A stretch of DNA of 64,000 nt from Capitulum mitella (Eukaryota; Arthropoda; Thecostraca; Pollicipedomorpha; Pollicipedidae). Below, piece by piece: positions 1 to 24,332 of this stretch (position 1 is the first letter of the stretch; each line of letters starts with the position of its first letter). Under the pieces are notes generated by a model, which was not told the DNA's origin, searched no databases, and saw nothing but the letters and a program-made list of their open reading frames with translations. The stretch covers positions 20,992,583 to 21,056,582 of the forward strand of contig CP099843.1 of NCBI GenBank assembly GCA_030062745.1, in the 5' to 3' direction. A program made the position numbers and the translations under genes.

Positions 1-157
1 TCGATAGCAGTAGCAAACACCTCGAGCAAACTAACGAAGTTGGATTGGGGCACAAGAAGTGACAATAAGGACCGCGTTATAGCAGGAACTGCCTAATGAG
101 ATTAACTAGACAAAGGGGAGAGGTTCTGCATTCTCAGCCAGACTCGTGCGTCCTCAC

Positions 158-645
158 TCACGACCGCCGGCAACCGCGCCGCGGCCGGGAGCCGTGTCCG
201 TCCGCGCCCACCTGGTCGCCGGTGCCGTGGCGCTGGAGCAGCAGCTCCAGCCGGACGCCGGCCGGCAGGTCGTGGGAGGCCGCCGACAGCACGCCGCCGC
301 CGTCCTCGGCCAACTGCACCATGTACGTCGGCAGCTGGTCGTTGGGCCGGAAGCGGACTAGCAACAGGCGCTGGCCGTCGCGCTCGACGCTGCTCGCCAC
401 CCACACGCCCAGCTGGCGGGCGGCCGCCTCGGTAGCCAGCGTGACGAAGCTCGAGTGCGCGGCGGCGGCGCGCGCCGAGGCCAACTGCGCGCGCAGCTGG
501 GCGCCACGCTCCTCCAGCTCGCGCTGCTGGTCGCGCAGCGCGGCCACCTCGGCCAGCAGCCGGTCGTCGCGGCGCTGACGGCGCAGCTCGTCCGAACGGA
601 GCAGCGTTAGAGCCAGCGGGTCAGGAGGCGCCGCCGTCATGACCG
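158..645 (-). CDS. Possible kinetochore Spc25-like protein, partial (coiled coil plus small globular domain)
   Basis: An open frame on the minus strand begins just after a likely splice acceptor (tgtttacag, ending at 646); a possible start ATG lies at 638-640. The first ~50 residues are charged and heptad-like (Leu, Glu, Arg, Gln: a coiled coil). About 90 residues follow that look like a compact alpha/beta domain, with the stretches ARQLGVWV, LLLVRFRPND and YMVQLAED. Order and spacing resemble the C-terminal RWD-like domain of Spc25, a subunit of the Ndc80 kinetochore complex. The frame stops at 158, but a GT donor after the codons for GTGDQ (near 203) suggests that the true gene continues into another exon, perhaps outside the window. 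Composition is that of the other real exons here (very GC-rich). The family call is tentative; another short coiled-coil protein is possible. The coding nature is more certain than the name. Confidence 0.45.
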
Positions 646-661
646 CTGTAAACACAGCCAA

Positions 662-2650
662 CGGTCAGATCTGTGTGTCAGGAAACACAACCATGAAGCC
701 CATCATATTTCGTGGTATATTTTTGCTCTCAAAAAAAAAAAAATAAAATGTCAGGAGTTAATATCTAACCCATTTCCAATTCACAAAATGCTTCCCTCAT
801 GCCAGGAGACAATTGCAGATTTGTCGCAACATAGCCTAGTTCACATTTAGGGCCATCTGAAGGCTGATGATGTACATAGCAACATCAGGGTTGTCAAGAG
901 CAAAAACCCAGCCCAGCAGGTTTTTGGGTTTTTGGGCGGGTAACTGAAAACAAAAACCCATGTTGGATTTTTGACCAATTTCCAAATCATTTTGATCTCA
1001 GAATATGACATCAGTCATACAGGTCACTCATACCACTTTGTCATTGACTATGCATATAAATATTCACATGTCAACAAGTTTATGGACGGTTTTTTTTTTG
1101 GAACAAGTATGGGCCACATCTGGGTTTCTGTTGGGTTTTTCATGGGTTTTTGCTTTCTTCTCATGGGAATGAATCCTTATGCCTACTTATTTTTGAGTTA
1201 CTGTTTGGCAAGCCAAAAATGATATTTTTATATAAAACTTGATTGATGACAAAACTACATTACAAAAAAAGTTATAAAAGGAACATTTCTGGGCGAATTT
1301 TAGACAATGGTTGCAGTAATGACTTCAACACTCTTAAACGTGGGCATTCTAAATGGGAAGTTGCCCCCTGCTGGTCAGCACTGCAGGCCAGTTGCTCAGC
1401 TAGTTCATCTGGCTCTACACTTTATGCTTATTAATCTCATGGTTATTCTTGCTGGTAATGGTTTAATTTATTATGTAAACAAAGCATGCATTCAAATGAA
1501 TCAACATTTGGTAATGATATTGGGAAGTGATTTATAACAACTTTGTGAATTGGTATCATTCTGATTCTTGAGCTAGATGATCTTAATTTTTATTCTGCTT
1601 CACATTTGTGAAATACCATGCTGAATGAAATACCAAATTGATTCTGATTCCTATTTACAAAAAGATTCAGTGAATCAAAACTTATTCTGATTTGATTTTG
1701 AATTATTCTTTAGTCTGGAAAGGAGTATGCAAGTATATGCAGTCCATTGCAAATAATATCTATAAATGTAGATGACACACAACTGTGTTAAAAAAAAAAC
1801 AAGTGGGAAAGATTTTCATCTGATGGTAGCTGGCTGTCAGGTGGGCAACTGCTCTTGGTGATGCACTGCAAACTCTATTCCTACACACCAACTGGTAAAA
1901 GAAATCTTTGTTTCTTGTTCTTGGTGTTGGAGCATAAATTTTCCAACTGATCACACATTTTTGACTGCTACACACAAGTTCATAGTAGGTACAAATTAAA
2001 AACAAAAGTAGAAATAATGGTCAGAAGTATAAAAGTCCAAATTTATAAATGCATACATTTCTACCATGAACAGAAATTTCTGTCTCCCAAAACCAACAAT
2101 CAACAGCTTTTGCAATTCCATGGGTATTCAACAAGTCTTCTTACCGGCATCTGCCTGAAAGAACTTGGTAAAAGAATGTGACAAGCTGGAAATACTGTGG
2201 CTGAGCAAATTTCATGCTGAAGATTTGAAACATGTCTGACATAAGTTACATCTTACTGAATCATGTTAGTTACATCTTCCTGAATCATGAATCAAGAAAA
2301 GCAAGGCCGATAACACCGATAACGAGGGCAGACAAGTGTTGACGATTTATCCGCAGCCTTTAAATAATGCCGATTAATCCAATACTTACCTTACAGCGAA
2401 ACAACCGTCCTCACCTCCCTCGGCGGAAGGAAGTTCCCACCGCGATTTCAGAACCAAGGGTGTTTAAAAACCGCGCCGTGTCTTGCAGGATAACAAATTC
2501 ACGGCGGTTACACCGACAAGGCGCTGAAAACCAGCCAGCAACGTATTCCAAGCTTAAACAGCCGATTTCCTCCCAACTTTTTCCAAACAACGAGACAGAC
2601 GCATCTCTTTACCTTGACGATACTAAAGGTCACCCACACATTTTGCGAGC
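662..2650. other. Non-coding, AT-rich interval; degenerate dispersed repeat
   Basis: No convincing exon was found. Around 900-1170 there are many copies of a short GGGTTTTTG/CAAAAACCC motif. The part near 1390-1700 matches 22640-23000 (shared anchor AACAAAGCATGC followed by CAAATGAAT, then TTCTTGAGC and repeated TGATTC), so it is a dispersed repeat of unknown type. The missing first exon of URAH could lie anywhere between here and 6154. Confidence 0.5.
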
Positions 2651-2769
2651 GTTGGTCATCCATGGTCAGGTCAGCGGGGAAGAAAAAACGTCACATGCCA
2701 GGGCAGAGGAGGATCTAGCGGCTCCATTCGGGGGGCGGGGGTAAACCAAAGTTTCATGGGTCTACATGG

Positions 2770-3245
2770 CAGGCCAGCGGCGTAGTTGACGGGAGGGGGG
2801 TAGGGGTGGAAGACGCTGGCCATAGGTTGGATTTGGAGTTCCAAGAACTTCAAACCCTGGCTTACTAAAAATACCCATGTTTTTTTTGAGTGGGGCAAAT
2901 GGCCTTTGCTCCCCCCCATAACCGCGGTGGGGAGGGCATGGCCGAGATGGTCCCCTTGGATCTATCAGTGTTGTAGGGGTGTCGAGTTGTATTCTCTTGC
3001 TGGGCCACGGCCTTCCAGATGTGGATCTTGCTTCCTCCAAAGGCGATTCTGTCCTCTTCCGTAGATATTTTCGGCCAGTCTTAACAAGGGTAATGTAGCT
3101 TGCTACTGGACAAGTGATAACAAAAAAATACCGGTTGTCAATATCAAGTGCGTTAAATCCTTCCAGAAACTCGCATTTGGGGAAGTTTAGAGGTTGTCGG
3201 CACACGGTTCCCTCCCCCCCCCAAAAAAAAAACTTCTGAGGGAGG
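2770..3245 (+). repeat. Diverged copy of a ~1-kb dispersed repeat (family also at 31 kb and 49 kb)
   Basis: The block at 2900-3240 aligns in order with 31070-31510. Shared landmarks include TTGTATTCT, a segment around ATATTTTC-GCCAGT-TTAA, and CATTTGGGG followed by GTTGTCGG and a CCCACC/CCCTCC run. A hAT-type terminal motif, CAGCGGCGTAGTT, is visible near 2773. The copy is strongly decayed and has no coding capacity. Confidence 0.5.
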
Positions 3246-3270
3246 GAAAACGACATCTCTGTCATACTCA

Positions 3271-6154
3271 TGCTCGCAATGCGCCATTACGACACCAAGC
3301 CATGAACTGAGGCGCCATATTCACCTTTAACCCATGAACACGTTTTAATTTACTTTTGTGTTTAAACATTCTTCAACCTCATGTCATTAGGTAACTTTTG
3401 TTTTTTTCAATTTAACAGGACTTTACTTCTGACTAGGCTGAGCCACCTACGCGGCTGGCAGCTTAAAGCGGCATCAGTATTGTGCTCTATGAACACGAGT
3501 TTCCCCGGTAAATGTTGACATCGGAGGGCGTGTCGCGAGGAGAACGCAGGAAAGGTCAGTGCCCAGTTAAAAGCAACGCGGCAGTCTAACAGCCGCCCGC
3601 CAGCGACGGTGCAAGACTGGCGCGCCGGCATACACGGAGACGGCCCGGATGCCGGTGACGCTATGACGCCACTAAGACCCTCACAGACAGACACAGACAG
3701 ATAGGATTCACAGACATGGCATAGAGGTACTCAATGGCACACTGGGGTATTAGATATGTATCAGGCACTGCAAGTTTCATAAGGCTCGCATTAATAACAC
3801 ACGATGTGGTGTAGACAAATGGTGGTAGAAAATATCCACTCCCCCGATGTAAGACGGAAGCTGAGAAAAAAAGCCGTGCGCAAGTGCACAGCAATTACAC
3901 CAGAAGCTCTGAAGTATCTCACGTGTCACACCGTACGCCAAGTTTGCGAATATCTTGCTCACGTGTGCACGACTGGACACGCTCCCCACAGCCAAGCAAT
4001 CCTCAAGGCCGGCACTAAACGTCTCTGATGCAGGAAACGTTCCCCATGCTTCTGTAGTGGGCAATAATATGTCACGTTGTCTCAGAATGGGCACAGCTGC
4101 AGCGTTTCGTAACTGCCATATAACGCCGTACAGGGTATTAGAACTGCCAACATTGTAATCCTGAATCAGACCCTCAAAAGACGAAACACAAAAACTGAGG
4201 AATTGGCCGTGCCGTAAACAAAAGAAGTAGCGGTATATAAACGTCATTTTCTAAAACCTGTTGAATGTTAAAGCTGACAGCTACATATCGCGAACTCCGA
4301 ACCCCAAATTTCAGAGAATGCGATCTATCGTCCAGTCAACCCCGCAGATAGTGAATCCCAAACCTGATACGAAAATATTCGCGAGGTTATGATCTCTCGA
4401 TCAAAACATACGTTACGTCTCTGAACGATTTGCAACCAAACGATTCTTTGTCATTTGTACTGCTGTAAAACGGATATACCGAGGCTTGTGCCGTGAAACA
4501 CGAACGAAATAAAGACATTAAACTAAAAGAACCCAACACACCCCAAAAAGTTCCTAGAACATAGTGCCTTATTAGTACACATGCTCTATCAGCATTCATG
4601 ACTGCACTACAGTAGATGAAAGCCGAGGAACGTTTACGCGAATACCCACAAACAGGCAAACCCGCGCAGAAAGAGCAGATTTTGACAACGTACGATGGCT
4701 TGGCTTGGTTAATTCACTACTCGGTCCCACTGATGGGAAGCGACTGCAAACTGTCGATCAGTTATGGTAATCAGCCGGGAAAAAGCCACAAAAGCTGCCA
4801 AATCGACGAAACTTTTTAACATCTGACCCGATATGATCTCGAAGGTGTTGCCCTGGGGTCACGAAATCTGGACAAATGTAGGTGCCCACAGCTTTCCACT
4901 CTGAAAGTTTCATGTCACTGGTTGGTTTCTAGGTTTGGGGGTGGTTCGAGAGGGGTGGAGAATCTCGCACCTTTCCTCCACTGTGTGTAATTATCAGAGA
5001 CCCTCCACTGCGCGTGTCAAAAACATAAAACAAATTGCTTATCAAGCAAATTACACATAAATTAATACCAAGATTGATGCCGGGTGTGTCCAGCATTCTT
5101 AACTTTACGGACATATCGCAGGACAGGAGTTTAATATTTTTCGCCGCCTGGTAGGAATTAGGTCTCTGTCTCCCCCGACGGAGCCTAAATGCCTTTTAAT
5201 GACATCTTAATCAAAGATATCACTTGCTGCCGGTTTAGGTTGGGATGTGCTTTATGCCTTCCCCAAGGTAGACATCACTTTTCGTGGCTGATGGGTTATT
5301 TCCAATCGCCTGATATCTCCACGTTGTGCAACGCATGTGTTCTCGACAAAGTCTGCATCTCATGTTCGTATGCAACCTGTGCGCTCAGACATGACAGTAG
5401 AGAAGAAAGGAACAAAACGGCTATCCATGGGTGCGAACTCGCGATTCCGCATCACCCATTTCAGGTTGAACGATATTACTCGGCGAACCAAGAACGCTGC
5501 GCAGTGTGCGACTGTGTTGGTCATGTTGCTGGGAACCTAGCCACTACGCCAATGAATGGGAAGCTGATCCTCTCCTCCCTCTTACGGCGCACGAAACACA
5601 TCCGCTCATTGGCCGGCGTGTTAACAGCTGTCCGATTTACTACAAAAGGCAGCCTCTAAACATGACCCCGACACAACCGGCCACCTGTCAGCGAAGGGTC
5701 GTAACTGGCAGGAACGCACCCAGCAGGAGGCGGTGAAAGCTCTGGCGAATGAAACAAAAAACACTCTTTTGGAAAATTTAGCGATACTAAGACAACGCAG
5801 ATGAGCGCATCTGTGTAGAATGCTGCGAAACATTGTCACCTACCGTGCTGCGTATTTGTGATGATGTATTACCTACAGTTCGGGAAATACGCTCCATATT
5901 GTGAAGGAGTCTTATACCTACCATTACCTTTGTGGAGAACCGTACCTGTCATTGAAAGTTGTCAAGAGTTCCGTACGTGAAACACACATTTGTTTGAGAT
6001 GAGATATCCGATCCAAAATATTGACTTGCATACCATTAGTCTCGGACAAACGGGCAGCTTGACAAACGTGCTCTGAAGGTCATTGTGCCGAATCGCACAC
6101 TCATATCAAGGTCGCCGGATGTGTAATATCTCCCTTGTTGCCGATCTCTCACAG
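3271..6154. other. Interval without recognisable genes upstream of URAH exon 2
   Basis: Only short open frames occur and none resembles a known domain. A complete URAH needs about 40-45 more N-terminal residues, with the conserved His-Val-Leu-Asp segment, in an exon ending in phase 2. I looked for that motif on the plus strand in this interval and did not find a convincing match, so the exon is either diverged or elsewhere. Confidence 0.4.
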
Positions 6155-6290
6155 CAAGACGAACGAGGACGGCCGCTGCTCCGAATTCCTGTCGAAGAAC
6201 GACTTCACAGCCGACACCTACAGGATGCGCTTCGACACCAAGGACTACTTTCAGAGGACCGGACAGAGCACCTTCTACCCCTATGTCGAG
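6155..6290 (+). CDS. URAH: URAH internal exon (Arg active-site segment)
   Basis: 136 bases, starting in phase 2 (one base completes the previous codon) and ending in phase 0. It encodes [11 protein letters not shown] through FYPYVEV. Splice sites are cacag/C and GAG/GTAAAA. Confidence 0.9.
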
Positions 6291-8144
6291 GTAAAACTGC
6301 TGGACAGGTCACGTGCTGCCTCGATGTGGAGATGACTGTTACAGGAGTTGCGCTACCGACCAAGTCCTCGATGTTCTGCATCTCCGGCCGGCGACTGTGG
6401 CCCCGGGTCGCTGCTGTTGCCACCAATTGCTGTTGCGATCGATGTTCAATGGCGTGTCCTAGCGCGAATTTCTGATTGTTGGGGCCAGTGATGCGTGGCA
6501 CGGCCAGGATTCGTTTTTTGATAGTTGTAACAGGCATTTTAGTAGGCCTGGATGGATTCTAAAAATGAGGACTGGGGAACGTCCATCTAGGAGCCCCAAG
6601 TAACTTAACCCTATTCCCGGAGGGGGGGGCTGAATCCGCCCCCCCTCAGGTTTTTTGCTCGCCAATTCCAGGGCTTTTGACCCAGCTTCACGGAACTTGG
6701 TGACGTTTCCTAGCTATTTTTTCTACGTACTGTGACAAAATTTCGTAATTCTATTTTGCTCAGGGGCGGAGCTAGGCAACGTCTTTAGGAGGCACCTCAG
6801 ACCGTTTTTGACCCTGTTGAGGGTGAAAGGAAAATGATTGTCAAAAATAGCGTTTTTAAGATACAACTTAAAACTTGATATGGATGTATAGCAAAGTAGT
6901 TGGGCAACGGTGCAAGTACATTTTTTTTTATCTGAGGTCACTTTACAAGGCCTGGTCAAGGTCAAGTCAAAATTTGCTTTTAAAGTAACAATTTTGGCGC
7001 TGCTTTTTCAAATGCCAAACCCAGAATATATATGACGTAAAAGGCTGCCCTGTACTTGTGTGTCAAGTTTCAGCTTGATGTTTGGTCGGTTCACGGAGCT
7101 ATGATCTAAAACGTCAGTGCGCGTGCCCTATATCACAATAGCCGTAAAATGGAATTTTTGAAACAGAGTGAATTTAAATGACTGACAACTTTTACAGGTA
7201 ATATGAAATGCACGCGAGACCTTTCCAAGTGATTCCAAGGTCACTGGAGGTCATGTAAGGTCAAAGGCCACAGGTTGATTTGGAGAGCATGTGACCATGA
7301 CGGTTCCCCCTTTTTCATGTCCCTGGCACCGCCTATGCTATTATTATGCGAACATTGTAATACTATTTGAATTTCTTTAGCATGACATGACTAGCAGAAG
7401 CCAAAAAGACGCTTTTATCTTTTTTGTTCATTCAGTTGTTTAAAAAAACTAATCCTATTTCTGAAACCCTGTGAACGCCTGTGATTTTCTTAAAATTTCA
7501 AATGTGTGTATCAATGGTGAAAGCCCCATCCATGATCTCTCGATTCATGCCATTTTCATCGAAATCGGTCCATAAACAACGGTGTGGTAAGAAGTCCAAA
7601 AGTACCCCCCCCCCCCCAATTTGATATTTTTACCCCCTTTACCCACCCCTTTCAAAATTTTGAAAAGTTCTCTTTAAAGTGTAGTTTACGTCATGGCAAA
7701 TCGATTGCCGTTTGTTGCGATGAAATCGCACGAGTAGTTCTCGAGATCTCGGGGGGTCGATTCCGCCCCCCCCTCTGCCGGGAATCGGCCATACTGTGTA
7801 GCCCTCCGGGAGTCGGGTTTAGCGGATCGGTGTTCACAGTTATAGTTCGTCAAAATGCCTGCATCACTACATCTCCAATATGATAGAATTTTGTCTAGGA
7901 TTCACATTACATGATGGGGTCGTCGAGAATGGGATTGGACATGCTTGTCACAAATATCCAAACTAATCCGTTTCAGGGCGTACCAACGCAGCCGCCTGCT
8001 GCCTGTGCGGTGGTAGGGCGAACTTGACTGTAACCGTATGCCCCCTCACCCCAGATTGTGTTCGAAGTCGACCGGGCCGGAGAGCACTACCACGTGCCGC
8101 TCATCCTGTCGCCGTTCGGCTATTCCACGTATCGCGGCAGCTGA
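6155..8144 (+). CDS. URAH: 5-hydroxyisourate hydrolase (transthyretin-like), 5' incomplete; exons 6155-6290 and 8055-8144
   Basis: This enzyme hydrolyses 5-hydroxyisourate, the product of urate oxidase, in the peroxisomal/cytosolic route from urate to allantoin. The two exons join in phase 0 and give 74 residues ending at a TGA at 8142-8144. Family signatures are clear: TNEDGR (its Arg is a known active-site residue), FYPYVEV, then HYHVPL (active-site His), and the C-terminal signature YRGS immediately before the stop. The exon 6155-6290 follows the acceptor gatctctcacag and ends at the donor GAG/GTAAAA; the last exon follows the acceptor ccccctcaccccag. The first exon, with the N-terminal catalytic His, was not found; it should end in phase 2. 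A typical enzyme has about 115-120 residues, so roughly 40-45 are missing. The intron (6291-8054) carries a piggyBac-like element. The gene converges on USP38. Confidence 0.9.
6604..7822. mobile_element. piggyBac-like non-autonomous element, copy A, within the URAH intron
   Basis: This is a 1.2-kb element with no long open frame. Its left end reads TTAA then CCCTATTCCCGGAGGG, and its right end is the inverted complement in degraded form (CCCTCCGGGAGTCGGG then TTTA). A second inverted motif lies just inside each end, a run of G, then GAATC, then a run of C. Copy B at 29474-30680 is collinear along its whole length. TTAA target duplications and CCC-starting termini are typical of the piggyBac superfamily; assignment without a transposase is inference. 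Confidence 0.75.
8055..8144 (+). CDS. URAH: URAH last exon with YRGS C-terminus
   Basis: Thirty codons including the TGA stop. It encodes [19 protein letters not shown] and ends GYSTYRGS. The acceptor is a good pyrimidine tract plus CCAG just before ATT. Confidence 0.95.
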   Translation: MVFEVDRAGEHYHVPLILSPFGYSTYRGS

Positions 8145-8516
8145 GACAGTACCACGGGCGAGCAGGACCGGGCCGACTTCCCCGTGACACACGTCGATCG
8201 CGCCGGTACCTGAACGCAACGCCCTGCCAGAGAGTGTACAGGTCTCGGGGCGAAGGTCCTGTCCCGGGCGTTTTCGCAGGTATTCGGTGTTTAGTTCTGG
8301 GCGATTTACTAAACAAGAGAGAGAAATGTTGCGTTCAGTGACCGTATTTTCGCATTCGCGTGCGAAAAATCGCCGCAATCAACGGACGGTAGCGCATATG
8401 TTACCTCAGCGACGAAGTACGACCTGAAACGCAGGCAGCAAGCGACTGCTATCACAGCCCTTGGACAATTGCCTTTAAATCACCAGAGGCAAGCGCAAAC
8501 GCTTCGCTGCTTCGAA

Positions 8517-8522
8517 AATAAA
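8517..8522 (+). terminator. Candidate poly(A) signal for URAH
   Basis: AATAAA lies 373 bases after the URAH stop, still before the USP38 stop on the other strand. It implies a 3' UTR of about 390 bases. Confidence 0.4.
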
Positions 8523-8628
8523 AACAACGGGAACATTCCGTGCGCGCATCCGACGACGCAGAGTCATCACACATCGACCACAAGTCTGGCCGCGGCGCGA
8601 CGCCGCCGTCAGCGCGGGCGGCCCGCCG

Positions 8629-23344
<14,716 letters not shown>

Positions 23345-24328
23345 CTGGAAAAATGTCCAGCACAGTGAATACAATGGACATGCTACCACTTTAAGCTCCT
23401 CGAACGCTATTTGCGCCCACTTCTTCCGAGTTAATTCGTCTTAACATTCCATTCACTTGAACAGCTTACAATCAATGTGGTACAAAGCTGCATTAGAAGT
23501 GCAAATCAATTTAGGTCATACTTTACAATTTACTTTAATGGAAATCTATTAAGAATTAAAGTCTCCCAGTGACCTGAAATGCATCAGAATGTATGGGCAG
23601 TAAGGGGAAGGGGGCGGGGATTGGAGGTAAATGTATGTGTACCTGTGGGAGTGAGATCATTATTGGTTGTCTACTCATTAAGACGGTGGGTATAAAAAAC
23701 GCACCATAAGAAAATACGATCTGACAGCAGCAATAAGGAGACAACATACTGATCTTTGCAACGTAAACCAAAGTTGAAGACAATTTCTCACATTCTAAAT
23801 GCCAAAATTTTCCTTCTTACATACCGACTTGAGCTACAACCAGAATAAGTCACAACCGACTCGAGAATCGAATAATTTTTCGTGAATCGTAACAGAGTCT
23901 TGAGAAAAAAGCTAAATGAGATCAATGGCGAATCAAGTCGTTCAAGCGGGAAAATTCTGCCTTGGTCGACTTTTCATGATTGGACTTGGTTGATTTGAAA
24001 AAAGCAGCTAAACGTTTCCAGAACTAATTGATCTGAAAAATATATCGAGGCTTGAAAAAAATCAATTAATTAAAAGCTATATTTTGTAGTCATCTGTCAG
24101 TAGACGCAATACGGCCCAGAGCAGGCCAATGAGCGCAGGTGTTCACTGGCCTGCGCCCGATCGTGACATCACGCAGCAGCTATAAACAGGACTCGAATAA
24201 GGCTCAAGGAAAACAGGGGAAATCGCCTTCCACTTCCGTAAGTATAGACTTTTGAGACATGCTGTTCATTACAGACTGGCGTCTTAGACTAAAGGCTGCG
24301 ATTTGGCTACCTCAGTTCAAGGAATATC
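23345..24328. other. Interval upstream of USP38
   Basis: No gene seen. A CCAAT (24125-24129), a TGACATCA (CRE-like, 24164-24171) and a TATAAA (24181-24186) stand in promoter-like order on the plus strand, with no gene recognised downstream. The USP38 promoter was not identified. Confidence 0.35.
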
Positions 24329-24332
24329 TTAA

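Noticed and set aside
2367..2744. 125-codon plus-strand frame
   Set aside because: No similarity to the missing URAH N-terminus or any known family.
5325..5370. Frame reading ACVLDKV as the URAH N-terminal motif
   Set aside because: The essential His is replaced by Cys, the following residues do not fit, and no donor in phase 2 follows at the right distance.
24125..24186. CCAAT, CRE-like and TATA motifs as a promoter
   Set aside because: Order is suggestive, but no gene follows on the plus strand and the motifs are short; noted only in the interval description.
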